Origin: Caulobacter endophyticus
Lineage (GTDB): Bacteria > Pseudomonadota > Alphaproteobacteria > Caulobacterales > Caulobacteraceae
DNA length: 64,000 bases
Assembly: GCF_029543245.1 (NCBI RefSeq)
Contig: NZ_JARQWV010000002.1
Span: 243,251-307,250 of the forward strand
Direction of reading: 5' to 3'
This document shows positions 38,231 through 46,737 of the stretch, one piece after another (within the stretch, counting starts at the first letter, position 1; every line of letters starts with the position of its first letter). The translations under genes were made by a program, and so were the position numbers. Under the pieces are notes generated by a model that was given only the letters and a program-made list of their open reading frames with translations, made no database searches and had not been told where the DNA came from.

Positions 38231-39619
38231 TTAATCGGCGTGGCGATGCGGCGGCTTGGCGGCATGGGCCGCCGTCCAGTCGACTATGACCGTCAGGGCC
38301 GAGGGCGCGATGGTCTCCTCGATCTGCACGTACTCGCTCGGCGCGCCGCTTCGAGCAGTCTGGAACAGGTGGTTCAGGCCCGGCAGGGGAAGGATCGTCA
38401 CGTCCTTGGCGCCCGCCAGGGCGGCCTTGATCGCCGGCAGGTTCTGGCTGGCCGAGACCTGCGTGTCCTTCTCGCCGTTGACGGCCAGCACCGGGGCCCG
38501 AACCTGCCGCAGATAGTCCGCGGGGGCCAGGGTCAGGAAGGTGCGGTACCAGGGGGAGCTCAGAAGCCGGCCCTGGACTTCGGCGGTTGGGGGTGGTGCG
38601 CCCTTTTCCGTGAGCAGGGCGACGACGCGCGGCTTGACCTTGCTGAGGTCGGGCTCGCTCAGCGCGACGGCGTTGGCTTCCGCGACCAGCCGGGCCTGTT
38701 CCTCGGCCTGGGCGGGGGGCGCGCCGCCGGCCAGGGCGATGTCGCGCGACTGGGTCTTGATCACCTCGCTTCCCGGCACGCCCGTGCCGGCCAGCAACAC
38801 GACGAAGGCGATCCTCGGGTCCTTGGCGGCCACGATTGGCGCGATCAGTCCGCCCTCGCTGTGTCCGATGAGGCCGACGCGGGCGGCGTCGATATCCTTG
38901 CGGCCGCGCAGGAAGGCCACGCCGGCCGCCACGTCGGTGGCGAAGTCCAGGCTGGTGGCGGTCTTGAGTTCGCCGCGCTCCGAGCCGCCCACGCCGCGAT
39001 CGTCGACGCGCAGAACGGCGACGCTCTTGCGGGTCAGGGCGTCGGCCAGCACCAGGAAAGGCTTGTGTTCGAACAGGGTCTCGTCGCGGTCCTGCGAGCC
39101 CGATCCGGTGATCAGCACGGCGACGGGGAAGGGGCCTTCGCCCGGCGGCAGGGTCAGGGTCCCGGCCAGCTTCAGGCCCGAGGCCGGATTGACGTAAGAC
39201 ACCTCCTCGGCGCGATAGGGGAACGGCGGCTTGGGCGTCTGCGGGCGGTTGGCGGGCGTCACCGTCGGCGGCGTGCGGCCCATGGCCAGCGGCAGGCTGG
39301 CGCCGTTCTGCAGCCAGTTTCCGGTCAGCGTCCCGCCGTCGGCCGACAGCTGGCCCTCGAAGGTGGCGGGCGGCAGGATCAGGGTCAGCTTGACCTTGCC
39401 GTCGGCGAAGGCGGCCGTGGCCTTAAGTCCAAGGGCGCCCTGCGCGGGGCTGTCGACGCTGGCTGTCCCATCGGCCTGGACGTGGAACACCAGCGGCAGC
39501 CGGTTGGGGCCGGCCTGCAGGCTTCCGTACCAGTCGCCGGCGATCGGACCCACCTGGGCGGCGGCGACGGCGGGCGCCAGCAGAGCGGCGGCGATCACGG
39601 CGGACGGCAGGAAACGCAT
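38231..39619 (-). CDS. Secreted alpha/beta hydrolase with N-terminal beta domain
   Basis: A 462-residue exported hydrolase. The ATG at 39619 has GGGGAG 8 nt upstream and gives a signal peptide (M-R-F-L-P-S-A-V-I) cleaved near A-V-A-A-A. Residues 25-135 form a beta-rich domain. The hydrolase domain has G-S-G-S-Q-D-R-D-E, the nucleophile in G-H-S-E-G-G, and a C-terminal Asp in V-N-G-E-K-D and His in G-L-N-H-L-F. Similar proteins act on acyl or peptide substrates; the specific reaction is unknown. Confidence 0.87.
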   Translation of the reverse strand: MRFLPSAVIAAALLAPAVAAAQVGPIAGDWYGSLQAGPNRLPLVFHVQADGTASVDSPAQGALGLKATAAFADGKVKLTLILPPATFEGQLSADGGTLTGNWLQNGASLPLAMGRTPPTVTPANRPQTPKPPFPYRAEEVSYVNPASGLKLAGTLTLPPGEGPFPVAVLITGSGSQDRDETLFEHKPFLVLADALTRKSVAVLRVDDRGVGGSERGELKTATSLDFATDVAAGVAFLRGRKDIDAARVGLIGHSEGGLIAPIVAAKDPRIAFVVLLAGTGVPGSEVIKTQSRDIALAGGAPPAQAEEQARLVAEANAVALSEPDLSKVKPRVVALLTEKGAPPPTAEVQGRLLSSPWYRTFLTLAPADYLRQVRAPVLAVNGEKDTQVSASQNLPAIKAALAGAKDVTILPLPGLNHLFQTARSGAPSEYVQIEETIAPSALTVIVDWTAAHAAKPPHRHAD

Positions 39620-39676
39620 GGCGAAGGCTCCCCGATGAAACTGCACCGGAGATTGTGCATGGCGGCGAGCGGCCGT

Positions 39677-39958
39677 CTACCGCTGCTCCAGACCGTGCCA
39701 GATCCGGGTGATGGTCACATGCCGGCCTTTGACGCGATAGCGAACGATGTAGGCGCTGCGACCGAAGGGGATATTGATCTCGCGAGTGGTCGCGCCGACG
39801 GCGCGGCCTCGCAGAGGGCTCTCTTCCAAGCTTGTGGCTGCGTTAGCGATCTGGTCGCTCAGTTTGTCGGCTGCACGTGGGTTTTGCGCTCTAAGGTGAG
39901 CATCCAGTCGTGCGGCGTCCCGGCTCGCCCGGCGGGTGACCGCAACCTTGTAGGTCAC
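39677..39958 (-). CDS. RelE/ParE-family toxin
   Basis: A 93-residue toxin. Signature parts are T-R-R-A-S-R-D-A-A-R-L at residues 8-18, S-P-L-R-G-R-A-V near 47 and the C-terminal strand Y-I-V-R-Y-R-V-K-G-R-H-V-T-I-T-R-I-W-H-G. ParE relatives poison DNA gyrase and RelE relatives cleave mRNA; the catalytic set here does not settle which. It overlaps the antitoxin stop by 4 nt. Confidence 0.88.
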   Translation of the reverse strand: MTYKVAVTRRASRDAARLDAHLRAQNPRAADKLSDQIANAATSLEESPLRGRAVGATTREINIPFGRSAYIVRYRVKGRHVTITRIWHGLEQR

Positions 39959-40212
39959 CGACGGCCGAAGCTGCGAAGCTGGGCGCGAAACTCTTCCAGG
40001 GAGATGGTCTCTTCCTCGCCGGCCTCGACAGCGTCGGCGATCGCCTCGTCGATGGCGGGATCAGGGTCGATCGTCCTGGGCGGGAGGTCGTCCAGCCCGG
40101 CCTCGATCAGTTCGCGAGCATAGTCGGAAGGCGAAACGCCCAGCCGCTCGGCCGCTGCGGTCAATCGGGCGGCCTGTTCAGAATCAATATGGATGTCGAA
40201 GCCGTCGGCCAT
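39955..40212 (-). CDS. Ribbon-helix-helix (ParD-like) antitoxin
   Basis: An 85-residue protein with a ribbon-helix-helix DNA-binding half (F-D-I-H-I-D-S-E-Q-A-A-R-L, then S-P-S-D-Y-A-R-E-L-I) and an acidic tail (I-D-E-A-I-A-D-A-V-E-A-G) for toxin neutralisation. The ATG at 40212 lies inside a perfect 15-bp palindrome. Longer starts inside the palindrome are possible. It follows putA by about 40 nt on the same strand. Confidence 0.85.
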   Translation of the reverse strand: MADGFDIHIDSEQAARLTAAAERLGVSPSDYARELIEAGLDDLPPRTIDPDPAIDEAIADAVEAGEEETISLEEFRAQLRSFGRR

Positions 40213-40240
40213 GGGCGAAAGGGTCTCGCCCATGGCCGAC
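40204..40240. promoter_or_regulatory. 15-bp perfect palindrome over the antitoxin start
   Basis: GTCGGCCATGGGCGA (40204-40218) and its exact complement (40226-40240) are separated by 7 nt. The left arm contains the antitoxin start codon. It may be the toxin-antitoxin autoregulatory operator, an mRNA hairpin hiding the start, or a putA mRNA end. Confidence 0.7.
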
Positions 40241-40249
40241 GACGTCAAG

Positions 40250-43200
40250 TCAGAGGTTCAGCAGCGTCGGGTCGCCGCCCTGGGCGGTGATGTTGACGCT
40301 GAGCGCGCGCTCGACGCTGAAACGCAGCAGGGCGTGGGGGCCGCCGGCCTTGGGGCCGGTGCCCGACAGGCCCTCGCCGCCGAACGGCTGCACGCCCACG
40401 ACCGCGCCGGTCATGGTGCGGTTGACGTAGGCGTTGCCGGCCGGGACCAGGCGCACCACGTCGTCGGCGAAGGCCTGGATGCGCGAATGCACGCCCAGGG
40501 TCAGGCCGTAGCGGCGGGCCGCCAGGGCGCCGGCCACCTGCTCCAGGTCCTCGGGCTTGTAGCGGACCACGTGCAGGATCGGGCCGAACACCTCGCGCTC
40601 GAGGAAGTCGGCGGCCGGGATCTCGGCCAGGACCGGGCCGAAGAACGTACCGCCGGCGGGCGCTTCCAGGGCGTGCAGCACCTTGGCCTCGTGCTTGAGG
40701 CGGGCCAGGTGCTTGTCCAGCGCGCCCTTGGCGTCGGCGTCGATCACCGGGCCGACGTCGGTCGAGGCGTCGGCCGGGTCGGCCACCACCAGGGCGTCCA
40801 TGGCGCCCTTCAGGCCCTCGATGATGTGGTCGGCGGTGTCGTGCGGCAGGAACAGCAGCCGCAGGGCCGAGCAGCGCTGGCCGGCCGAGCCGAAGGCGCT
40901 GACGATGACGTCGTCGATGACCTGCTCGCGCTGGGCCGTCGTGTCGACGAACATGCCGTTCAGGCCGCCGGTCTCGGCGATGAACGGCACGATCGGGCCG
41001 TGGCGCTGGGCCAGGGTCTGGTTGATCCGCCAGGCGGTGTCGGTGCCGCCGGTGAAGGCGACGCCATCCAGGCCCTCGTGCGCGGTCAGGGCCGCGCCGA
41101 CGGTCTCGCCGCGGCCGGGCAGCAGCGCCAGCAGGCGCGGATCCAGGCCGGCGGCGTGATAGAGCTTCACCGCTTCATAGGCGATCACCGGCGTCTGCTC
41201 GGCAGGCTTGGCGACCACGGCGTTGCCGGCGGCCAGGGCCGCGGCGATCTGGCCGGTGAAGATGGCCAGCGGGAAGTTCCACGGGCTGATGCAGACGAAG
41301 ACACCGCGACCGGCCAGGGCGAGGGTGTTGGTCTCGCCGACCGGGCCCTTCAGCAGCTCGGGGGCGCCGAACTGCTTTTCGGCCAGCACGGCGTAGTAGC
41401 GGCAGAAGTCGACCGCCTCGCGCACCTCGGCGATGCCGTCCGACAGCGTCTTGCCGGCTTCGCGCGACAGGATGGCGATCAGGCGGTCGATGTCGGCTTC
41501 CAGGGCGTCGGCCATGGCGCGCAGCACCTTGGCGCGGGCCGCGCCGCCGGCCCGATCCCATGCCGGTTGAGCGGCGCGGGCCAGCTTGAAGGCCTTGTCG
41601 ACCTGGGCCAGCTGGGCTTCCGACACCGCGCCGACCACGCGGCCGGCGTCGACGGGCGACACCACCGGCAGCGGCGGGCCGCCGGCTTCCAGCTTGCCGC
41701 CGACCAACGGGCCGGCTTGCAGCGGGGCGGCGTCGACGGCGGCCACGGCGGCGGCCAGGCGATCGCGGTCGGCCTTCACCGACAGGTCGAGACCAGCGCT
41801 GTTCTTGCGCTCTTGGCCGTAGACGTCGATGGGCGTGGGGATCTTGGCGTGACGGTCGGGATGGGCCTCGACCACGTCGATCGGGTCGACGACCACCTTC
41901 TCGACCGGCACCCGCTCGTCGAGCAGGGCGTGGACGAACGACGTGTTGGCGCCGTTCTCGAGCAGGCGACGCACCAGATAGGGCAGCAGATCCTCGTGAC
42001 CGCCGACCGGGGCGTAGGCGCGCAGGGTGACGCCGTCATAGAGGTCGTCGGCGGCCTTGTAGAGCGCCTCGCCCATGCCGTGCAGGCGCTGGTGCTCGAT
42101 CTTGACGCCGGCGTTCTTGGCCATGCGAACCACGGCCGCCAGGGTGTGGGCGTTGTGGGTGGCGAATTGGGCGTAGAGGTGCGGCGCGGCCCCGATCAGG
42201 GCCTTGGCGTTGACCAGGTACGACAGGTCGGTGGCGGGCTTGGTGGTGTAGACCGGATAGTCCGGGCGGCCGGCGACCTGGGCGCGCTTGATCTCGCTGT
42301 CCCAGTAGGCGCCCTTGACCAGGCGCACCATCAGGCGGCGGCCGGTCTCCTTCGACAGGGCCTCCAGGCGGGCGATCACCTCGCCGCAGCGCTTCTGGTA
42401 GGCCTGGACGGCCAGGCCTAGGCCCTTCCATTCACCCAGGGCCGGCTCGCGGCACAGGCGGTCGAGCAGCTTCAGCGACAGCGCCAGGCGGTCGGCTTCC
42501 TCGGCGTCGATGGTGAAGTTGATGTTGTACTTGGCGGCGATCAGGGCCAGGCGCAGGGTGCGGGGATAGAGCTCTTCCCACACGCGGTCTTCGTGCGTGG
42601 CCTCGTAGCGCGGGCACAGGGCCGACAGCTTCACCGACACGCCGTGACCGGCTTCGGGGCCGGCCTTGTTCGACAGCTTGCCGACGGTCTCGATGGCGTC
42701 GGCGTAGGACTTTTCATAACGGGCGGCGTCGGCGGCGGTACGGGCGCCTTCGCCCAGCATGTCGAACGAGCACATGGTGTCTTCGTTCGCGGCGCGCTTG
42801 ATGGCCGCTTCGATGGTGCGGCCCAGCACGAACTGCTCGCCCATGATGCGGATGGCCTGGCCGACGGCGGCGCGGATCACCGGCTCGCCGACGCGGCCGG
42901 CGAGCTTCTTGATGAAGCCGGGCAGGTCGCGGCGCGCCTCGTCGTCGGGCTCGACGATCTTGCCGGTGAGCATCAGGCCCCAGGTCGAGGCGTTGACGAA
43001 CAGGCTGTCGCTGCCGCCCAGGTGAGACGCCCAATCGGCCGAGCCGATCTTCTCGGCGATCAGCTTGTCGCGGGTGTCGTCGTCGGGGGTGCGCAGCAGG
43101 GCTTCGGCCAGGCACATCAGCGCCAGGCCCTCGCGGGTGCCCAGGCTGAACTCCTGCAGGAAGCTTTCGACCACGCCCTGCTTGCGGACGCTGCGACGCG

Positions 43201-43339
43201 CGCCGCGAACCAGGGCCTCGGCCTCGGCGCGGACGGCGGCGCGATCCTCGCTGGACAGGGGCCCCGCGGCCAGCAGGTCGGCGATCACCGCCTTCTCGTC
43301 ACGGTACTTGCCGTCGTCCAGGGAATCCCAATCGGCCAT
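40250..43339 (-). CDS. putA: Bifunctional proline dehydrogenase / P5C dehydrogenase
   Basis: A 1029-residue enzyme converting proline to glutamate in two steps. Start at the ATG at 43339 (M-A-D-W-D-S-L-D-D-G). The proline dehydrogenase barrel at about residues 160-470 shows V-S-V-K-L-S-A-L-C-P-R-Y and R-L-V-K-G-A-Y-W-D-S-E-I. The aldehyde dehydrogenase domain has the Glu in A-E-T-G-G-L-N and the catalytic Cys in G-Q-R-C-S-A. The amino-terminal ribbon-helix-helix of the 1320-residue E. coli PutA is absent, which fits control by the neighbouring Lrp-type regulator. Confidence 0.96.
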   Translation of the reverse strand: MADWDSLDDGKYRDEKAVIADLLAAGPLSSEDRAAVRAEAEALVRGARRSVRKQGVVESFLQEFSLGTREGLALMCLAEALLRTPDDDTRDKLIAEKIGSADWASHLGGSDSLFVNASTWGLMLTGKIVEPDDEARRDLPGFIKKLAGRVGEPVIRAAVGQAIRIMGEQFVLGRTIEAAIKRAANEDTMCSFDMLGEGARTAADAARYEKSYADAIETVGKLSNKAGPEAGHGVSVKLSALCPRYEATHEDRVWEELYPRTLRLALIAAKYNINFTIDAEEADRLALSLKLLDRLCREPALGEWKGLGLAVQAYQKRCGEVIARLEALSKETGRRLMVRLVKGAYWDSEIKRAQVAGRPDYPVYTTKPATDLSYLVNAKALIGAAPHLYAQFATHNAHTLAAVVRMAKNAGVKIEHQRLHGMGEALYKAADDLYDGVTLRAYAPVGGHEDLLPYLVRRLLENGANTSFVHALLDERVPVEKVVVDPIDVVEAHPDRHAKIPTPIDVYGQERKNSAGLDLSVKADRDRLAAAVAAVDAAPLQAGPLVGGKLEAGGPPLPVVSPVDAGRVVGAVSEAQLAQVDKAFKLARAAQPAWDRAGGAARAKVLRAMADALEADIDRLIAILSREAGKTLSDGIAEVREAVDFCRYYAVLAEKQFGAPELLKGPVGETNTLALAGRGVFVCISPWNFPLAIFTGQIAAALAAGNAVVAKPAEQTPVIAYEAVKLYHAAGLDPRLLALLPGRGETVGAALTAHEGLDGVAFTGGTDTAWRINQTLAQRHGPIVPFIAETGGLNGMFVDTTAQREQVIDDVIVSAFGSAGQRCSALRLLFLPHDTADHIIEGLKGAMDALVVADPADASTDVGPVIDADAKGALDKHLARLKHEAKVLHALEAPAGGTFFGPVLAEIPAADFLEREVFGPILHVVRYKPEDLEQVAGALAARRYGLTLGVHSRIQAFADDVVRLVPAGNAYVNRTMTGAVVGVQPFGGEGLSGTGPKAGGPHALLRFSVERALSVNITAQGGDPTLLNL

Positions 43340-43798
43340 GGTGCGCCTCGCTAATGATTTATCGTCGGAGTAGCTTGCCTCTGATCGAAGGTGCTTCGTT
43401 TGTTGGCTCTGGCTTCCGTATCCTGTTCGGCGTAAACGTCGAAAAACGTCGTCTGCTCCAGGCGTGCGAAAACCTCCGCGACAGGGCGCCGGGGCGCCCC
43501 GGGACAAGGGTCGTCGAACGGCAGGTTACGGCGGGCCTGGAGGCTGAGGGAAGGGGAGCACTGGAAGGGACGCGTCTCGGGGGGACTCGCGCGTCCCTTC
43601 CGCTCGTCGCCGACGCTGGGGGATGCGTGGCGAGCTTTCCCGCCGAGCGGGAGGTCCTTGGCGAAACACGCCGACTGGGGGATGCGGCGGGGGGAAGCTT
43701 CGCTAGGACGATTGAGGGTGTAGGCTTCTTCGTCCCGAAGGTGCTTTGTTTGTTATCGCTATTATCCGAATAATCTTCACTGAAAGTGACGAAAATCC
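43340..43798. promoter_or_regulatory. putA/putR divergent intergenic region with direct repeats
   Basis: A 459-bp gap. CGAAGGTGCTTCGTTTGTT (43386-43404) recurs with one mismatch at 43736-43754, one copy near each end of the gap. ATTATCCGAATAAT (43761-43774) is a 5-nt inverted repeat of the AT-rich kind bound by Lrp-type regulators. A GGGACGCG/CGCGTCCC inverted repeat lies near 43570-43600. No convincing gene lies in between. Confidence 0.55.
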
Positions 43799-44260
43799 AT
43801 GTCCGCTCTAGATGACACTGATCGCCGGCTTCTGCGCGTGCTGCAGGCCGACGGCCGGATCACCAACGCCGAGCTGGCCAAGCGCTGCAATCTCTCGCCG
43901 GCCGCCACCTTCGACCGGGTGCGGCGCCTGCGCGAGCGCGGCTTCATCACCGGCTACGCGGCGCTGCTCGATCCGGCCAAGGTCGATCGCGCCCTGCTGA
44001 TCTTCGTCGAGGTGGTGCTGGATCGCACGACCGGCGAGGTGTTCGAGGACTTCGCCGCCGCCATCCGCCGTGCGCCGGAGGTGCTGGAGTGCCACATGGT
44101 GGCCGGTGGCTTCGACTACCTGATCAAGGCCCGCGTCCGCGACATGGACGCCTATCGCAGCTTCCTGGGCGACATCCTGGTGAAGATGCCGGGCGTGCGC
44201 GAGACGCGGACCTACGCCGTGCTCGAGGAGGTCAAGAGCACGGTGCAGCTGCCGCTCTAA
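43799..44260 (+). CDS. putR: Lrp/AsnC-family regulator, probable activator of putA
   Basis: A 153-residue regulator with an amino-terminal winged helix (L-D-D-T-D-R-R-L-L-R-V-L-Q-A-D-G-R-I, then N-L-S-P-A-A-T-F-D-R-V-R-R-L-R) and a carboxy-terminal RAM ligand-binding domain. Divergent pairing with a PutA lacking a DNA-binding domain is the classic PutR arrangement; the gene name rests on that context. Confidence 0.88.
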   Translation: MSALDDTDRRLLRVLQADGRITNAELAKRCNLSPAATFDRVRRLRERGFITGYAALLDPAKVDRALLIFVEVVLDRTTGEVFEDFAAAIRRAPEVLECHMVAGGFDYLIKARVRDMDAYRSFLGDILVKMPGVRETRTYAVLEEVKSTVQLPL

Positions 44261-44277
44261 GAGCGACAGGACCTCGT

Positions 44278-45951
44278 TCAGCCGATCGGCGCGCAGGAGA
44301 ACGCCGTCCAGGCGTCGGCGCCCGAAACGGTCTTGTTCGCTCCGCCCGTCGGGTCGTCGCCGAGGTAGACATAGGCCTCGTAGACATCCGTCCCGTTCGC
44401 CGTGTCATCGACCTCCACGCTGAGCGTCTGGGCCCCCGCGTTGCTTGGAACGATTGTGTCCACGGCCAGCGGCGCGTTGTTCTTGTAGATCAGGATGGAA
44501 AGCTCCTTTCCGATCTTGATGCCGTCGGTCACCAAGGCGCGGGCCTTCAGCGTGACCAATCCTGCCTGCGGCCTGGCTTGCGACGTGACGGGGTCGTAGC
44601 CGCCTTGGTTGTAGCGCGTGCTCGGGAAGGCGAGGCGGGTAAACGTGTTGCTTGGGATCCCGGTCTGATCCGTTCCCGCCTTGTGGGCGGCGAACGCGCT
44701 GCGCGACCCGGGGGCCTGTAGTTCATCGCCCATGGTCAGCATCGTGACACGGCTATTGGCTTCCAGTGTTACGGCGTCCGAGCCTGAGTTACCACGCGAT
44801 GTGACGTTGGTGTACAGGTTGCGCAGGTTGCCGCTGGTTTCCACCAGTCCTTGCCCGTCGTTGCCCTGCGCGTCGACATTGGTCAGCAGCATGTCCGTGC
44901 AGCCCGTAAGACGCAGGCCGTCGCGCTTGGCGGCCTCGACGCTGACGTTCGCAACCTGGAACTGGCTGCAGGAGGTCATCGAGATGGCGTCGGCGCTTGC
45001 CGGAGCGCCGTCGAGATTGTTGCCGCCGCGAGCGCGCAGGTTCAGGAGCATCGCGCGGTTGACACGGTCAAGCTCGATGCCGGTGCCCAGGCAGCCATAT
45101 GCCTCCATATCGATCATATTGAGGTAGATTGCCGACCTGACGACGATGCCGGGGCCTTCCGAGGACTCTACGCGAATGGTGTCGCCCCACACGAACCGGT
45201 TGAGGCCAGCTTCCGGTGCGACGTCGCCGTCGATCAGAACGCCGATTGCGTTGGGCTGATAGGCGACCGGACGCAGGTCGCCGGTCGATTGGCCGACGAC
45301 ATGGAAGCGCCCGCGCAGCTCGATGCCGATGAAATCGGCGAACACGGCGCTGGGCCAAGTGACGCGGTCGTTGATGCCAGAGTGGCCGGGCAGCTCGCCG
45401 AGCGTGTTGTCGATGAACACGTCACGGTACAGCATGAAGCCCCGGCTGCGCCGGGAGGCGATCTGGGTCCCCTTGGTCCAACGGCATTGGATATCCGTGA
45501 ACTCGCAGTCGACGGAGTAGTACGCTCCTGTTGGAACGTCCGTGATGGCGCAGTAGGCGTCCTGGACGCGGATCCCCGAGATGCGCACGCCCCAGACAGC
45601 ATCGCGGTCCGTGCGAAGGCGCAGGGCGCACGACCCGGCTGGAGCGCCGATCATGCTGTACGCGCCGCCACGCAAGCCGCTGCGAGCGTCATAGCCGGTG
45701 AAGTCGAAGATCGAGGTGGGCGAGGTGGACTTGATCAGGGTCTGCCCTTCCACCTCCACGAACTGTCCGCTGCCGATCGTGAACGAGCCGGAGCCGAAGT
45801 TGTAGCCGCCGTCCACGGGGCAGGCCGGGCAGACGATGTAGGTCGCGCCGGAAGCGAGCGCAGCGGCCATGGCGTAGCCGATGTCTGTGACGCCGCCCTG
45901 GGCGGTTGGAAGGTCGCTGGGTGTGACAAAATCGAGGAGAGATACGGCCAT
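44278..45951 (-). CDS. Phage-type tailspike-like right-handed beta-helix protein
   Basis: A 557-residue protein without a signal peptide. The start M-A-V-S-L-L-D-F-V-T-P resembles the capping segment of phage tailspikes. Residues about 60-410 are short strands with turns rich in Asn, Gly and Asp, as in pectate-lyase-like parallel beta-helices. The last 140 residues form a separate jelly-roll-like domain beginning near N-T-F-T-R-L-A-F, as in phage receptor-binding proteins. No other phage gene is nearby. It is convergent with putR. Enzymatic activity cannot be asserted. Confidence 0.7.
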   Translation of the reverse strand: MAVSLLDFVTPSDLPTAQGGVTDIGYAMAAALASGATYIVCPACPVDGGYNFGSGSFTIGSGQFVEVEGQTLIKSTSPTSIFDFTGYDARSGLRGGAYSMIGAPAGSCALRLRTDRDAVWGVRISGIRVQDAYCAITDVPTGAYYSVDCEFTDIQCRWTKGTQIASRRSRGFMLYRDVFIDNTLGELPGHSGINDRVTWPSAVFADFIGIELRGRFHVVGQSTGDLRPVAYQPNAIGVLIDGDVAPEAGLNRFVWGDTIRVESSEGPGIVVRSAIYLNMIDMEAYGCLGTGIELDRVNRAMLLNLRARGGNNLDGAPASADAISMTSCSQFQVANVSVEAAKRDGLRLTGCTDMLLTNVDAQGNDGQGLVETSGNLRNLYTNVTSRGNSGSDAVTLEANSRVTMLTMGDELQAPGSRSAFAAHKAGTDQTGIPSNTFTRLAFPSTRYNQGGYDPVTSQARPQAGLVTLKARALVTDGIKIGKELSILIYKNNAPLAVDTIVPSNAGAQTLSVEVDDTANGTDVYEAYVYLGDDPTGGANKTVSGADAWTAFSCAPIG

Positions 45952-46117
45952 TGTTAATATCCAAAAATGTTTATGATTTGTTCCAAAATTCGCCGTGATG
46001 GCCCCCGGTTGGGGGCTGGCGATCCATTTATTATCGTGGCGCTGCGTCTAAATCGGACGCCTCAAACCGGTTGCTTTCGGCTCCCTTTCGCTGCCCTTTC
46101 CCGCTAGTCTTCCCTGC

Positions 46118-46663
46118 ATGATCCACGACCTGCCCATCGGCCTGGCGCTGCGCCGCTTCCGGCGGCTGAACGCCGTCAAGCAGGGCGCCGTGGCGCAGCT
46201 GCTGGCGGTGTCGCAGGGCACGGTGTCGCGCTGGGAAAGCGGCGAGCACGAGCCCGACGAGGCTCATCGCGAGCGGATCGCGGCGCTGATCGCGGCCCAG
46301 GCGGGCGAGAGTAGCGACGCGGCCATCCGGCGGCTGGTCGAGACCTCGTCCCAGGCTGTGCATCTGGTCTGCGACGCCACCCACCAGCTGCTGGCCGTGT
46401 CGCCCGCGCGGCTGGCGTCCTGGCGGATCGACGCGGCCGACTATCTGGGCGTGTCGCTGTGGCGCTTCGCCAGCCCCGAGATCGCCCGGGCCCAGGGCAA
46501 GCTGGCCGACGCGGGCTGGTTCGAGCGGCCCTATCAGCGCCTTCGCTTCCAGACGGGGCCCAACGACAGCCCCGAGGTGCCTGTCGCGCCGGGTCTGACG
46601 GAGTGGGAGACGATCCCCCTCGCCGACGGACGTGTGGGCCGGCTGACCACCACCATCGCCTGA
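46118..46663 (+). CDS. XRE-family transcriptional regulator
   Basis: A 181-residue protein with an amino-terminal helix-turn-helix (L-R-R-F-R-R-L-N-A-V-K-Q-G-A-V-A-Q-L-L, then Q-G-T-V-S-R-W-E-S-G) at residues 10-60. An uncharacterised sensing region of about 110 residues is weakly PAS-like. It is followed 74 nt later by an MFS transporter that it may control. The ligand is unknown. Confidence 0.85.
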   Translation: MIHDLPIGLALRRFRRLNAVKQGAVAQLLAVSQGTVSRWESGEHEPDEAHRERIAALIAAQAGESSDAAIRRLVETSSQAVHLVCDATHQLLAVSPARLASWRIDAADYLGVSLWRFASPEIARAQGKLADAGWFERPYQRLRFQTGPNDSPEVPVAPGLTEWETIPLADGRVGRLTTTIA

Positions 46664-46737
46664 CGGCTTTGCGGCCGATGGCCGCCACGCATAAGTTTTT
46701 CGTGTCGCGCGCGGGCGCATCGGTCTAGGGCGGCGCC

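Noticed and set aside
43354..43773. 139-codon plus-strand frame filling the putA-putR gap
   Set aside because: No family match, composition like non-coding sequence, no ribosome binding site, and it would cover the regulatory repeats.
44278..45951. Prophage
   Set aside because: Only the tailspike-like gene is phage-type; neighbours are core genes and no attachment-site repeats were seen.
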